Part shown: positions 35,228-46,009 of the stretch, piece after piece | Layout of the letters: each line of letters starts with the position of its first letter | Position numbering within the stretch: position 1 is the stretch's first letter | Assembly (NCBI GenBank): GCA_032622095.1 | Contig: CP136061.1 | Coordinates: forward strand, 15,378,440 to 15,442,439 | Direction of reading: 5' to 3' | Length of the DNA: 64,000 nucleotides | Origin: Siphonodentalium dalli | Taxonomy: Eukaryota; Mollusca; Scaphopoda; Gadilida; Siphonodentaliidae | Translations under genes and position numbers: made by a program | The notes under the pieces: generated by a model | What the model was told of the DNA's origin: nothing | The model's database searches: none | The model's input: only the letters and a program-made list of their open reading frames with translations

Positions 35228-35374
35228 AATGATGTGCGAAAATATTTCTTTTTCCAGAGAGTGATTACAAACTGGAATAGTTTATCAGATTACATTGTTT
35301 CCACTGAATCGGTTCAACAATTCAAGGAGTTATTCGATAACAACTGTTATAACGAGCGATATATGTACGACTAA
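35228..35374 (+). pseudogene. LINE reverse-transcriptase ORF, 3' terminal relic
   Basis: The frame reads NDVRKYFFFQRVITNWNSLS, then DYIVSTESVQQFKELFDNN, and stops at TAA 35372. The pattern F..RV...WNSL...V....S...FK..L is the well-known C-terminal end of CR1/L2/Jockey-like LINE proteins. After the stop comes a short 3' tail with GGCGACTTACTCCCC and a GAT microsatellite (to about 35505), as in such elements. It is strongly 5'-truncated and cannot act. Confidence 0.78.
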
Positions 35375-35678
35375 ACGTCATGGATAATTTTAAAACAATT
35401 AATTCATTTACGTTATTCTATACATGTATGTTATTATGTGAAAGGGGTAAAAGTCATGGCGACTTACTCCCCAAACATTGATGATGATGATGTAACTTTA
35501 TACAATTGAAAGGCACAGAACTAAATTTAGGATCACATATTAGAATGGAGCGGTATAAGTTTTTAGACAACAATAACAGTAGTTAATGTCAGGTGCATTA
35601 TATAATGTTAGGTAATCCCAGTCATACACTGGTAGTACAATGTCATTTTTATATAAGATTAAATGAGTTTATATGCAT

Positions 35679-36824
35679 TAGTGCTGGGCGGTCGTCTGAA
35701 ATAAAAATATCGTAATACCGTCCCAAGTTGTAATATTCTCCGTGTAGGTTGAAACCCATCATATGGTCCCAACAAACAGCGAAGTTAGAGTAAGTATAAT
35801 AGTCCCAAACTTCCCGGAAATACGCAGTCGAAAACGTTTTAAAACATCGGAGCACGTGCTTGTCAAGTTGGATATGCTTCGTCGGACACATCAAAGAGAT
35901 ACTATTAGTATCAGTTGGCTACACTGTGAGATTGGTATGTCGCACGCATGCGACTGGCACAATGACCTCCTTTCAAGTTGGTGCAGCTTGCTCTATCAAC
36001 TGTAACCGGTTGCTTGGAGACGGATTACGATGTCAGATTTTATATTGACCACACTTAGTCTAGCTGATCGTCTCAATGTGTGCAAATTGCGAGTAAAATG
36101 ATTTTGTGGACATGTGCCGTACGGATCATGGCATTGCTATCGCTTCAACAAATGTCAAATTCACAAACTAATTGAACATGATTGTCTCTATTTATTTTCC
36201 TCAGCTAAAAAAATGCTGACGCAAATTCATTTCAAGTTTTCACGTCGGCTTTTGCCTCGGCACTGCCCATTGTGGCATTGTCGACGCTAATTCCCAGGGC
36301 TGCCGTATATGGACATTGAAGTCCCACGGTGCTACCAACTACCAATTACCACTGATAAATATAGTCTCACAAACAACCAATTCCTCACGAATTAATAAAA
36401 TGGCAATTTGAAACCGAATGCGGTGCTTAATGTGTGCATGGTGTTGAGCGCTATGGTCAAAGGGATATAACTCTAAAAAATGTATGCGAAAACGCACGTG
36501 GGCCGTGTTATATGATTATATCCCTTTGTTTCAAAGTTATTATTTCTCCGTCGGCAAACTGTCAATTGTTGCTGACGAGTGGTCATTATATACATGTATA
36601 CTGTGATGTTACTGATAATTGTTCAATACACATTTACTCGACCTCTCATGACCCACAAATCGTAAATAAAACGTAGGGATGTATTGTGCAAACTTTATTT
36701 ATGAAATATTGCATATATTGTACATTGTACTTACCAATTGTAATATACCAAAATAATATCGTGTATCGCGATGTTGTCGCCATAATATCGCGATATTTTT
36801 TGGGGCCAATATCGCCCAGCCCTA
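35679..36824. mobile_element. hAT-like element with TAGTGCTGGGCGGT ends (copy 1)
   Basis: The 1146-bp element runs from TAGTGCTGGGCGGT to ATATCGCCCAGCCCTA and is flanked by perfect 8-bp duplications ATATGCAT (35671-35678 and 36825-36832). Near the right end are CGATATTTTTTGGGGCC and other ATATCG motifs. A relative with the same ends but a different interior is at 60921-62022. It sits inside the Harbinger-like element. Confidence 0.9.
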
Positions 36825-36995
36825 ATATGCATAACAGTTCCCTCTACATTTCTGGTTATTACTAGACAGAGGAAGGTATCTTTGTCCATGCTTACTATGC
36901 GCAGAAAAAAATAAAAAATAAAAATAAAACCCTCCCTCCCTCATTGATTTGAAAAAAAAATTGCCCGAGAACCAAAACTCTTTTTTTTTTTGGCC

Positions 36996-37430
36996 TTAAC
37001 GGTAAGTATATAATATTTTAAACATTAACAGTAAGGTTATAATATTTTAAACATTAACGATAAGGTTATAATATTTTAAACATTAACGATAAGGTTATAA
37101 TATTTTAAACATTAACGATAAGGTTATAATATTTTAAACATTAACGATAAGGTTATAATATTTTAAACATTAACGGTAAGGTTATAATATTTTAAACATT
37201 AACAGTAAGGTTATAATATTTTAAACATTAACGGTAAGGTTATAATATTTTAAACATTAACGATAAGGTTATAATATTTTAAACATTAACGGTAAGGTTA
37301 TAATATTTTAAACATTAACAGTGAGTACATAATATTTTAAACATTAACAGTAAGGTTATAATATTTTAAACATTAAAAGTGAATATATAATATTTTAAAC
37401 ATTTAAGGTAAGAGTATAATTTTTTAAACA
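36996..37430 (+). repeat. 29-bp minisatellite, right part
   Basis: About 15 copies of the 29-bp unit described at 34825. Units vary as AACGAT, AACGGT or AACAGT, and the last three are more diverged. A TTAA-B element is inserted at its end at a TTAA from the unit itself. Confidence 0.93.
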
Positions 37431-37434
37431 TTAA

Positions 37435-37862
37435 CCCTTTCAGTGCCAGGGACAATCTCATCGGCCCTTTTTTTTTTTTTTTTTTTTAGATTTCTTTGGG
37501 TTGAATTTTTTTTGGTTATGCTTAAGCATGCTATAGCGAATTTAAAAACAAACTGGATAAAACCTTAGGGGCATTTTATAACTGAAAACTATCACCAAGT
37601 ATTCATAGTAATAATTTTGATGCCCATGAAAAACGTAAGATTCCCTGGCACTAAACCTACAAAATAAGTCTGTTAAAGAATAAGAAAAAATTATTAAAAT
37701 TGTAAAAAATTGTAAAAAATAATAACAAATGATGAAAAATTGTTAGGCCAATGCATTCTCTTATATATGCGAGGCGACCTATGGTCGACTCGCATATATA
37801 AGAGAATGCATTGGCACAGGGTATATGGGTTGATACAAAAATCGGACCTGGCACTGAAAGGG
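37435..37862. mobile_element. TTAA-B inverted-repeat element (copy 2), beside exon C
   Basis: TTAA at 37431-37434 and 37863-37866 flanks CCCTTTCAGTGCCAGGG and CCTGGCACTGAAAGGG. It is in opposite orientation to copy 1 and carries one full 66-bp palindrome. Its right TTAA lies 42 nt from the last base of ST7 exon C, inside the intron downstream of the donor. Confidence 0.87.
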
Positions 37863-37907
37863 TTAATGTTAAGTGTATAATATTTTTAAATGACGTTGAA
37901 AACTTAC

Positions 37908-37986
37908 TCTGGGTTTTTCTCTAACGCTTCTTTAGCCGCTTTTATTCTAGCTTGTGGATTTCTCTCCCGCCATGCCATCTGCATTA
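37908..37986 (-). CDS. ST7: ST7-like protein, exon C (internal)
   Basis: On the minus strand a TTTAATTACAG acceptor precedes 79 nt ending at a GTAAGT donor. The A from exon B plus TA gives Ile, then MQMAWRERNPQARIKAAKEA and LEKNP, leaving GA. Human ST7 reads IMQKAWRERNPQARISAAHE here (from memory), which is near identity and the strongest single match. The leftover GA is completed by the T of the microexon. A TTAA-B hairpin element lies 42 nt downstream in the intron. Confidence 0.95.
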
Positions 37987-38387
37987 CTGTAATTAAAGAA
38001 ATCCCATAATATAAGGCCAAATAAAATATATTATTTGAGTTTCAGACATCGCCGGATTGAAATAAATTACCCACATTGGACGTTTTATTTCTATTTTTGA
38101 TATTATGACATTTTTTTTAACAAAATTAGTTTTTCCTTTTATTTCAATTTTTGTTTCAAAATTATTTTGAGCATTAATTGCAACACGCATCTACTCTTAA
38201 CATATCTCTTTAATAGATTGACTATCACGAACACACATAGTTACATAAGAGATGAAGCAAAATGAAGAAAATGATAAGCTCAACATAAAAATAAAAAGCG
38301 TTTGTTTCACTTACATGTATGTGTGAACAATTGAAAACAGCGGGAAAATGGCTGTGAACACGACAGCATTTTTGAGAGCATGATAAG

Positions 38388-38632
38388 AGGCCCCCACCCC
38401 CTCTTTTCGTATGCCGTATTCCATGCCCTGTTATGCGGTACGCCATATTCCGGCCCCTCTGTTAGGAGGTATTCGGTATTCAAAAAATACAGGTATTCGT
38501 ACGCTGACCTTCCAAAAAATGGAATTTTCATATATTTGTATGTATTCCATATGGCTGTTAACTGGTATTCCGTATTCCACCATCTGTGTTAAGTGGTATT
38601 CCGTATTCCATGGGGGGTGGGGGTGGGGGCCT
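38388..38632. mobile_element. hAT-like MITE with AGGCCCCC ends
   Basis: The 245-bp element runs from AGGCCCCCACCCCCTC to GGGGTGGGGGCCT. The 8-bp flanks ATGATAAG and CTGATAAG differ at one base. Inside, GGTATTC and CGTATTCCA motifs recur in both orientations (about 38405-38612), giving small hairpins. It is non-coding despite overlapping open frames of 70-96 codons. Confidence 0.75.
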
Positions 38633-38640
38633 CTGATAAG

Positions 38641-39184
38641 CGGGTATATCAATATTTCATGTATTTGTCAACCCATCTTATACCGCCTGACAAACTTTTG
38701 AAGCTTGAATGAGCGATGTCCGTTAACTGTGATCTGTTACTGCAGCAATGAAGTTTTGAGAGGTTTTTATCTTGTTTTGAAGTGGGGCATTACATTTGAA
38801 TCTCAGTGCGCTTGAAGTTCATGTAAGACAACTCTATTTTGTAATATTTTGTAAATTCAGCACCATGCAATGTATTCTGGGAAAAAAAGGGTTTCTGAAA
38901 AAAATATTCTATTGAATATTATTTGCGCCTTTAATAACACTGAATGGCAGAAGCCAATATTCAAGAAACAAACAACATGTATCCATAACTATTTCTATCG
39001 CGACATGTTTGTTCTACAGACACCGAATGATTCATGTGTGTGCAATCATCCATTCTCTATAAGAGAGAACCAAAGACATAAATCAATCGTCACCTCAAAC
39101 TCGCTGCATAAGCAAATATGCAAATGTTGATTTTATCGACAGATGCAACTTTCACTTGAAACCTGCCTTGGAAACATGCACTTC
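38641..39184. other. No gene recognised
   Basis: An 86-codon frame at 38870-39130 has no recognisable domain and no splice context. No repeat structure is seen. Confidence 0.4.
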
Positions 39185-39545
39185 GACTGTACGTAATAAT
39201 TGATTTGAGTGGTGCAGACTATATGATATAACATGCCCTGCGACTACCGGTATACGTAACAATTTGAGTATTGGCAGACTATATGATATAACATGCCCTG
39301 CGACTACCGGTATACGTAACAATTTGAGTATTGGCAGACTATATGATATAACATGCCCTTCAACCTTAGATACATGTAGCAATAGAATTGAGTAGGGCAG
39401 ACTATATTATATAACATGCCCTTCAACCTTAGATAGCAATAGAATTGAGTAGGGCAGACTATATGATATAACATGCCCTTCAACCTTAGATACTGTTAGC
39501 AATAAAATTGAGTAGGGCAGACTATATTATATAACATGCTCTTTG
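39185..39545 (+). repeat. 60-bp minisatellite
   Basis: About six units of roughly 60 bp around GGCAGACTATATGATATAAC then ATGCCCTGCGACTACCGGTA. The left units have the ACCGGTATACGTAACAATTT form and the right ones the CTTCAACCTTAGATA form, so two sub-types were amplified side by side. Confidence 0.88.
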
Positions 39546-39676
39546 ACCCTAAATATTACGAAATTTGAGCAATATAATACAAAGAAAGTTATTGCGGTGA
39601 TGTTTATTGGAACAATCTATTCATTTGTAGGAATGTTTTCGACCCATTTGAGATAATCCTGTCCACCAATTATATA

Positions 39677-39889
39677 CAGTAATGCCCTAATTAATCGACT
39701 CCATAACCACAGCAGAATTATGGGTAATTTTTCAGGATTTAGTCGGAAATATGGCTTGTTGCCTTTCATCGGAAAGCTCTCACTGAGAGCTTTCCAATGA
39801 ATGGCAACAAGCCATATTTCCAACTAAATCCTGAAAAATTACCCATAATTCTGCTGTGGTTATGGAGTCGATTAATTAGGGCATTACTG
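39677..39889. mobile_element. FB-T foldback MITE (copy 4)
   Basis: The 213-bp foldback has both ends complete (CAGTAATGCCCTAATTAAT and ATTAATTAGGGCATTACTG) and TA flanks. A direct AGCTCTCACTGAGAGCT palindrome lies at the centre. Confidence 0.88.
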
Positions 39890-40093
39890 TATAACAATTG
39901 AATAAAGGGGATCAGACAACATCACATAAAGTGCTCGATAGATTGATATTTGAACATCAGTCATATAGATATTGTTGGATATTTATAAATTATTACGATA
40001 GTAACCCCAAGTTGAGCTTATCAATAGCAGCAGACACATTTATCAGACTCCGATTTGACTTGTTCACCTCCTCGAATATAGCAATGTATTTAA

Positions 40094-40477
40094 CCCTTTA
40101 CCCAACAAACCGGCCAAATAAAGCTTCAACAGCCTAAAATATCTTCGGTCTGTCTCAATAGAACCATACAAATATGGATATCATTGGAACCGGCTCCTTG
40201 ACCACATTGTGATAGTTACAGTTATGCCCTGTGCCAATGCATTCTCTTATATATGCGAGTCGACCATAGGTCGCCTCGCATATATAAGAGAATGCATTGG
40301 CCTAAAAAAAAAATCTTTTTTAAACACTTTTTACCATTTTTTCTTACATTCTTTAACAATTTTATAATTTTTAATGTGTTAAGCCAATGCATTCTCTTAT
40401 ATATGCGAGGCGACCTATGGTCGACTCGCATATATAAGAGAATGCATTGGGACAGGGCCGTTCTGTTGGGTAAAGGG
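40094..40477. mobile_element. TTAA-A inverted-repeat element (copy 2)
   Basis: TTAA at 40090-40093 and 40478-40481 flanks CCCTTTACCCAACAAACCG and TCTGTTGGGTAAAGGG. Two perfect 66-bp palindromes lie in opposite orientation. The right TTAA is also the left TTAA of the next element, so the two abut. Confidence 0.88.
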
Positions 40478-40481
40478 TTAA

Positions 40482-40712
40482 CACTTCCATGACTGGAGCT
40501 TCCTGAAATTTTTCAAAAACCCTGAGACGATGCATTCTCTTATATAACGAGTCTCCCAAAGGGCGCCTTGCATATATAAGAGAATACATTGGCCTAACAA
40601 TATTAACATTGTCCTGGTAAGCCAGTGCATTCTCTTATCTATGCATTTGTAAGAGAATGCAATGGCACAGGATCTTCAATGATGCACCAATGCAGCTTGC
40701 ATCATGAAATAG
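40482..40712. mobile_element. TTAA-C element (copy abutting TTAA-A)
   Basis: It begins CACTTCCATGACTGGAGC directly after TTAA 40478-40481 and ends CATCATGAAATAG before TTAA 40713-40716. Its palindromes are degenerate, and the second is shortened (CTTATCTATGCATTTGTAAG). Confidence 0.75.
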
Positions 40713-40716
40713 TTAA

Positions 40717-41218
40717 GGAGGTCCGACATACCGGTACGAAGATGGATCGAGTGTAACAGGACAATCTTCAGCCGTTTGACATAGGAATACATGCGGAGGA
40801 TATAGAATTGGGTTCTGTCAGTCCATTAAATTTTTTTGCTTAAAGACATATTATGTACTTGTTCGGGTGCGTGAAACTTACCGGTATAAGTTAGTATTCA
40901 GGTGCTGTGACAACTGGAGGAATGTAACATTCTACTAACATCGCCGAAAATTTGAAGCAAATCCACCCTACCACTCCATAGAAAACATCGTTAGAATTAC
41001 GCTCAATTGTAAATATTTACTACTCGATTCGGGAAGCATCTATCGGCGATAAACTAACGAAAAACGATTTTGCCATCGAGAGTCACTGCATTTAATTCAT
41101 ATATAAGAATGACGGTGTGTGTTGTCAATTTGGATATACTATTTGTAAATATTACTACTTTGAACAAGATTATTCTCCATTTTATATTTGATCACCATAA
41201 CGGAGTGTTTCACATCAC
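40717..41218. other. No gene recognised
   Basis: No TIR, tandem repeat or exon is seen. A partial TTAA-C left end follows (TTAACCCTTCCAAGACTCGA, to about 41310). Confidence 0.45.
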
Positions 41219-41483
41219 TTTAACCCTTCCAAGACTCGAGCTTCATGAATGTTTGTGAAAGTTCTGTGCCAATGCATTCTCTTATATATGCAAGCCTTTT
41301 TCAACTTAGAAATTTTTCGCGGCATGCATAATTTTCTCTGAGCTTGTTTTGCTACATTTTCGGGTCAATGTTTTTGAAACTTGGCACAGATATTATGTAC
41401 CATGGGAACTTGTGCACCTGACATCTGTGTAAGTTTTTTTTGAGTGGAGTTGTCCCATTTTTCGACTTAGAAATTGTCAGCAA

Positions 41484-41808
41484 CAAGCTAGCCTGTAAAT
41501 AGTGTGTCTGTCATTTGCAGAATGAGGTCCCCAGAGGGTGAATTTAGTGATGCTATCCCACATAGCGGGTTAGCATCACCAAATTCACCCTCTGGGAACC
41601 TCATTCTCCTGAGGCCTCAACTGCTATGGGAGACCTAGGATCAGATTGAAGTTCCCCAGTTGAAAGTTGGTAATAATGTTCACCCCTCGGTCACCTTGAT
41701 TATACATTTTATATTCTGCAAATTAGGGGATATATAAGCTGAACAGAAATGAATAAGTAACAAAAAACATTGTTAATTTGAGACTAGAGATACTTCCCAG
41801 AAGATGAG
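41484..41808. mobile_element. hAT-H element, right-truncated
   Basis: The left end CAAGCTAGCCTGTAAATAG and hairpin CAGAGGGTGAATTTAGTGA are present. The centre is inverted relative to copies at 5508 and 19985 (CCTAGGATCAGATTGAAG, then ATACTTCCCAGAAGATGAG). The right hairpin and terminus are missing. Confidence 0.7.
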
Positions 41809-42331
41809 TTTAACATAAATGTGGCAATAAAATAATTTTACAAATAAATGTCTGCATTATAGAGCTATTTTCATGAAAACATTGTCCATGACTTGAAGAT
41901 GTAACGTTAGTGACAATTCCATGTAACGTACGTGACAACAAACTGAGAGTTACTGTAGAACAATTTAAGGCTCTGCAGATAAATTAATTCTTGAAAACAA
42001 AAGAAAGTGAGCCTGGGTCACTGGTAGTTGATTGGAAATGACATATAGTTGTCAGAAATCACAGAAACAATGAATGCATGACACCAATAGTTTGCGAAAA
42101 AAGTGTATTTTTGCATGTAACGCACGTGACAGACTTCAGTTTTGGCATAACATTTTAAAACACCACCAATCCACTGATCTGCTATTTTATAACGATTATA
42201 TATACTGTTCACTATCTGGACACTTGGACAATGGTTGATATTAGTGTTCAGTTTTCAAACAGTAACTTCTTTTATTATATGCTTCCCCATTAAATAGTGG
42301 GAAATTGCCGTGGCGTAGAGCGTTATATCCA
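41809..42331. other. No gene recognised
   Basis: TGTAACGTTAGTGAC, TGTAACGTACGTGAC and TGTAACGCACGTGAC occur at about 41900, 41930 and 42116, a loosely repeated GTAACGnACGTGAC motif. Nothing else is recognised. Confidence 0.4.
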
Positions 42332-42403
42332 TCGCCTGGACCGACTCGATGGATAACACTGACCGACTCGATGGATAACACTGACCGACTCGATGGATAA
42401 CAC
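42332..42403 (+). repeat. 22-bp triplication
   Basis: Three exact tandem copies of GACCGACTCGATGGATAACA plus CT. They are very short and perfect. Confidence 0.9.
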
Positions 42404-42907
42404 AATAGTATTACTTTTTCGGAGATCACTTCCGGTTTATAGCGGCGAATCACATTAAGTTTCAAAGCGTATCAATAACAGCCGGACTATTGTTTTAATT
42501 ATTGATTTTCACGATTCATAAACTGTTATTTAATTGTTATAATGTTAACTCATTTGTTTTAATATATTCTTATCACTAAATTATGTATACATTAATTTTC
42601 TCGCATCATTTCAGAATAAAACAATGGGGACTATTTCTTATGGCGGCTATGCTCGATATTTGTCATTCAGTGGTGAGCAAATCAATTGATGGAATGTAAA
42701 CAAAATGCAAATGTCGAAGCTTTCTAACAATTTGAAGTGAACTGTAGGACAAAATTAGCAGTTTTGGTGCGGTTTATAGCGCATATAATAAAAAGAAAAC
42801 CTATTTATTCTTCAAAAATGAGTTCAGTGTAACATGCGTGACGCTGATAATCATCATTTGGCCATTTCTTCATTTGAGATATTACAAGTAAACCTGGTAA
42901 AAGTGCC

Positions 42908-43145
42908 ACCCTGCATCACCCTCTGGTGGACCTCATTCTGAAAATGTCAGACACACTATTTCTAGGATTGATTAGAAGCGAATGGCAGATAGAGAAATAG
43001 AGAAAATCCTATGAAAATCATGCAAAACAAGGAGGCCTAAGCAGAATGAGGTCCTCCAGAGGGTTAATTTATTGATACTAGCCCACTGTGTGTCACTAAA
43101 TTCTCCCTCTGGAGACCTCAATTTGCAAATGTCCGCCCACAGGCC
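42908..43145. mobile_element. hAT-H fragments
   Basis: Two decayed pieces: 42908-42973 (CCTCATTCTG, CAGACACACTATTTCTAGG) and 43032-43145 (GGCCTAAGCAGAATGAGGTC, then CTCTGGAGACCTCAATTTGC). They lie in rearranged order, with about 60 bp between. Confidence 0.65.
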
Positions 43146-43344
43146 TGATGAAAAAAGACTCACTTTCCTACCGACCATCCACGTCCCCCGATCTCCATGA
43201 ATAAATTCCTCATCGAAACCCAATAAAATGCTCAATTAAATTGTATATTGCTGACAATGAACAATTTGGTCTCTATTCATATCAGGGTTCCATTTACTGA
43301 ATGATGGACTTTTGATTCGATAAGGTGTATTGTGTAGGTCTGAG

Positions 43345-43516
43345 AATAATGTGCCTGTCATTTACAGAATGAGGTTCCCAGAGGGTGAATTTGGTGACGG
43401 GGAGCTTTCCGGAGAGCTATCCGATGAATGGCAACAAGCCATATTTCGGACCAAATCCTGAAAAGTTACCCACAATTCTGCTGTGGTTAAGGAGTCGATT
43501 ATTTAGAGCATTAATG
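43345..43516. mobile_element. Chimeric junction of hAT-H and FB-T fragments
   Basis: A left hAT-H piece (GCCTGTCATTTACAGAATG to GAATTTGGTGACGG) passes at about 43399 directly into the right half of an FB-T element (GAGCTTTCC through TCGATTATTTAGAGCATTA). Both are truncated at the junction. Confidence 0.75.
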
Positions 43517-43584
43517 TATTTTCCTATTATTCAGCTATCCTACAACCCTATAAATTGTGTACAGCTACCATAGCAACGAGCAGT

Positions 43585-43925
43585 TAAAGTTGGAGCATAG
43601 TGAAGTAAACTATGTGGTGTTAAGTAGTTAAATTCAGAGCCCACTGGTGTGAAACTGGCGTTAAGTGGTTAAATTTGGGGGCACACTGACTTGGAACTCT
43701 GTGGCAATAAGTGGTTAAACATAAGCGCAGTGATGTGAACTCTGTTGCGTTAAGTGGTTAAATTCGGGGTGCAGTGAGGTGAACTCTGTGACATTAAGTG
43801 GTTAAACATAATGAAATCTGTGGCGTTAGGTGGTTAATTTGGGGCGCAGTGAGGTGAACTCTGTGGCGTTCAATGGTTCAACTCGGAGTGCAGTGATGTG
43901 AATATTCTAGCGTTGCAAGGATTCT
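43585..43925 (+). repeat. Degenerate minisatellite of about 50 bp
   Basis: About seven diverged units around GTGAACTCTGTGGCGTTAAG, TGGTTAAATTCGGGGCGCAG. The spacing varies between roughly 40 and 60 bp. Confidence 0.8.
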
Positions 43926-44267
43926 TAAAATGTCAAACCAAGGATTAGGACAAATTCACACAATAATTTAATGAAGAATATTGATTTTACAATTGCAGAC
44001 TCGAATGCACAAAGCGACCAGAAAACTGAAAAAAAAGTTATGCAACAAGAATGATGGAAGAAAATCATATATAAATCTGCCGAGGACCGATGGAACCATT
44101 AACCCCGATTAATGTTATGTGCGAGAGAAATTGTTGCTTCAGAAATCAATTACCAACAGACTAAACGGGAATTATTGACATTATAAATGCGGAGAGTGTG
44201 AATAGGGCATGTTGCAAAGTACCGTCATAAGTTCCTAATATGGCTATACACATTAATGCTGATAAAT
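43926..44267. other. No gene recognised
   Basis: This is a unique-looking AT-rich stretch, with no exon or repeat structure visible. Confidence 0.45.
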
Positions 44268-44734
44268 GTGACCCGCCATATCAAATCCAGTCGTCGTAAG
44301 TCGGGATTTCTTTTACCCTGTGCCAATGCATTCTCTTATATATGCGAGTCGACCATAGGTCGCCTCGCATATATAAGAGAATGCATTGGCCTAACAATTT
44401 TTTACAATTTTAATAATTTTTTCTTGTATTCTTTAACAATTTTATAATTTCACCCATACAGAGCCCCAGACAAACATGAGCAGACGACACTCTTCTATAT
44501 GCTTCTATATATGTGTGGGGCTCCCTGCAGCGTAATGGATGTTTTTTATTTGATGTCCTAAAAATTGTAAAAAAACATTTATTTAAAAAAAATGATAAAA
44601 AATTGTTAGGCCAATGCCAATGCATTCTCTTATATATACGAGGCAACCTATGGTCGACTCGCATATATAAGAGAATGCATTGGCACAGGGTAAAAAAATC
44701 CCGACTTACGACTGGATTTGATATGGCGGGTCAC
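44268..44734. mobile_element. Palindromic element with GTGACCCGCC ends
   Basis: The roughly 467-bp element has long inverted arms: GTGACCCGCCATATCAAATC, CAGTCGTCGTAAGTCGGGAT and on through the shared 66-bp palindrome, so each arm is about 125 bp. The right end is GGATTTGATATGGCGGGTCAC. The flank AAAT is seen on both sides. The centre holds AT-rich sequence and a TGTGTGGGGCTCCC hairpin. The ends are unrelated to TTAA-A, -B or -C although the core palindrome is the same. Confidence 0.8.
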
Positions 44735-44899
44735 AAATGTCATCATTGATTCAAGGTTCCAGGGACCCAAGGCATTCGCAATTGGTAAATGTGCTGAAAA
44801 CGAAAGTCTGTAAAAACATCACCGCTAAGGACATGAAAAAGACTAAAATAGGGAGAAGTGTTAATATGAGGGAGAAGATAACTACCAAGTCCCCTTCTA

Positions 44900-45003
44900 C
44901 AGTAATGCGCTAAATAATCGACTCCTTAACCACAGCAGAATTATGGGTAACTTTTCAGGATTTAGTCGGAAATATGGCTTGTTGCCATTCATCGGAAAGC
45001 TCT
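44900..45003. mobile_element. FB-T left half
   Basis: Only one arm is present: CAGTAATGCGCTAAATAAT through TTGCCATTCATCGGAAAGC. It is not followed by its partner. Confidence 0.8.
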
Positions 45004-45063
45004 CTGTAAATTATGATTTGAAAATTAACATGTTTGTAATTAGGAAATTTAACACTGAAAGTA

Positions 45064-45190
45064 CAGCAATGCCCTAAATAATCGACTTCTAAATGACAGC
45101 AGAATTATAGGTAACTTTTCAGGATTTAATCCTGAAAAGTTACCCATAATTCTGCTGTGGTTAAGGAGTCGATTATTTAGGGCATTACTG
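45064..45190. mobile_element. FB-T short foldback, beside exon B
   Basis: This 127-bp deleted version has both ends (CAGCAATGCCC and GGGCATTACTG) and arms meeting at CAGGATTTAATCCTG. It lies 92 nt beyond the last base of ST7 exon B, in the downstream intron. Confidence 0.85.
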
Positions 45191-45282
45191 TATGCTGGTC
45201 TTTCCCTGGGTCACATAGGCTGGTACAGTAAAGGTACGTTCCGCTGAATCACCTTTTAGGCTGGTCCCTACAATCTACTTAC

Positions 45283-45456
45283 TTTCATATTCTGGTTTGC
45301 CCGAGTCTGCCGATTCACATGTGAAGAACGTCTGATGATCCTGGGCAGACAGATTCATGTCGTAGTACGTGAGCGGCTCTTTGAGCGTCTCCCATGTAAA
45401 TCGCTGATATTCTGCTCCTCGAAATAGATTTATTGGATTCCGCCAAACTTTGCATT
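45283..45456 (-). CDS. ST7: ST7-like protein, exon B (internal)
   Basis: On the minus strand a GTTTTACAG acceptor precedes 174 nt ending at a GTAAGT donor. G from exon A plus AA gives Glu, then [40 protein letters not shown] and [17 protein letters not shown], leaving one A. This is the most conserved part of ST7; human has [18 protein letters not shown] and then [20 protein letters not shown] (from memory). The variable spot after FFTC differs in length from the vertebrate protein, as expected for a linker. All 57 whole codons are open. Confidence 0.96.
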
Positions 45457-45574
45457 CTGTAAAACAAGATAACATAATCATTAACTCTTCCATGAAATCC
45501 TGGTACACCCAGGAGAATAAGACCCCCCCTCCCCCCCCACACACAGCCGGAGCAGGGTTGTGCATGAGGTGGAG

Positions 45575-45900
45575 GTGTAACCTATGACTGGAGCTACCTG
45601 AAATTTGGTGAACACCTTATGCTAATGCATTCTCTTATATATGTTAACCCTTTGAGTGCCAGGGGCCGATATTATCGGCCCTAAACCTACACAATAAGTC
45701 TGTTAAAGAATATAATAAAATATATTAAAATTGTAAAAAATTGTAAAAAAAAAAAAAAATTGTTAAGCCAATGCATTCTCTTATATATGCGAGGCGACCT
45801 ATGGTCGACTCGCATATATAAGAGAATGCATTGGCACAGGGTATATGGGTTGATACAAAAATCGGACCTGGCACTCAAAGGGTTAATATCCCATAGGGAC
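45575..45900. mobile_element. TTAA-C fragment split by a TTAA-B element
   Basis: The left half of a TTAA-C element (CTATGACTGGAGCTACCTG to CTCTTATATATG) is cut at a TTAA by the TTAA-B element 45648-45882. It resumes with ATCCCATAGGGAC, the normal continuation of the palindrome centre, then breaks off. Confidence 0.75.
45648..45882. mobile_element. TTAA-B element (copy 3, nested)
   Basis: TTAA at 45644-45647 and 45883-45886 flanks CCCTTTGAGTGCCAGGGG and CCTGGCACTCAAAGGG. It is a 235-bp shortened version, in the same orientation as copy 2, with one perfect 66-bp palindrome. Confidence 0.87.
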
Positions 45901-45908
45901 TATACATG

Positions 45909-46009
45909 TATATACTTCCCAGAAGATGAGGCCTAAGCAGAATTAGGTCTAAATTCACCCTATGGGGATCTCATTCTGCAAATGTCAGACACACTAAATC
46001 TAGGCTTGA
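45909..46009. mobile_element. hAT-H remnant
   Basis: ACTTCCCAGAAGATGAGGCC, then AAATTCACCCTATGGGGATC and GCAAATGTCAGACACAC, end near TAGGCTTG. One internally deleted end is left. Confidence 0.65.

Larger units (their letters stand above)
34961..36995. mobile_element. PIF/Harbinger-like element inserted in the 29-bp array
   Basis: The 2035-bp insert has inverted ends: GGCC, an A-run, then GTTTTGCTTCTCAGGCA on the left, and the reverse complement GGCC, an A-run, then GTTTTGGTTCTCGGGCA on the right. The 3-bp duplication TTA (34958-34960 and 36996-36998) reconstructs the array unit exactly. GG-starting TIRs and a TTA target are the PIF/Harbinger signature. It carries a LINE 3' relic and a nested hAT-like element, and has no transposase of its own. 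Confidence 0.82.

Noticed and set aside
42300-42420. Possible tRNA (GTGGCGTAGAGCG with a CGACTCG segment)
   Set aside because: The acceptor and T arms do not pair, and the CGACTCG motif is part of a 22-bp tandem triplication.
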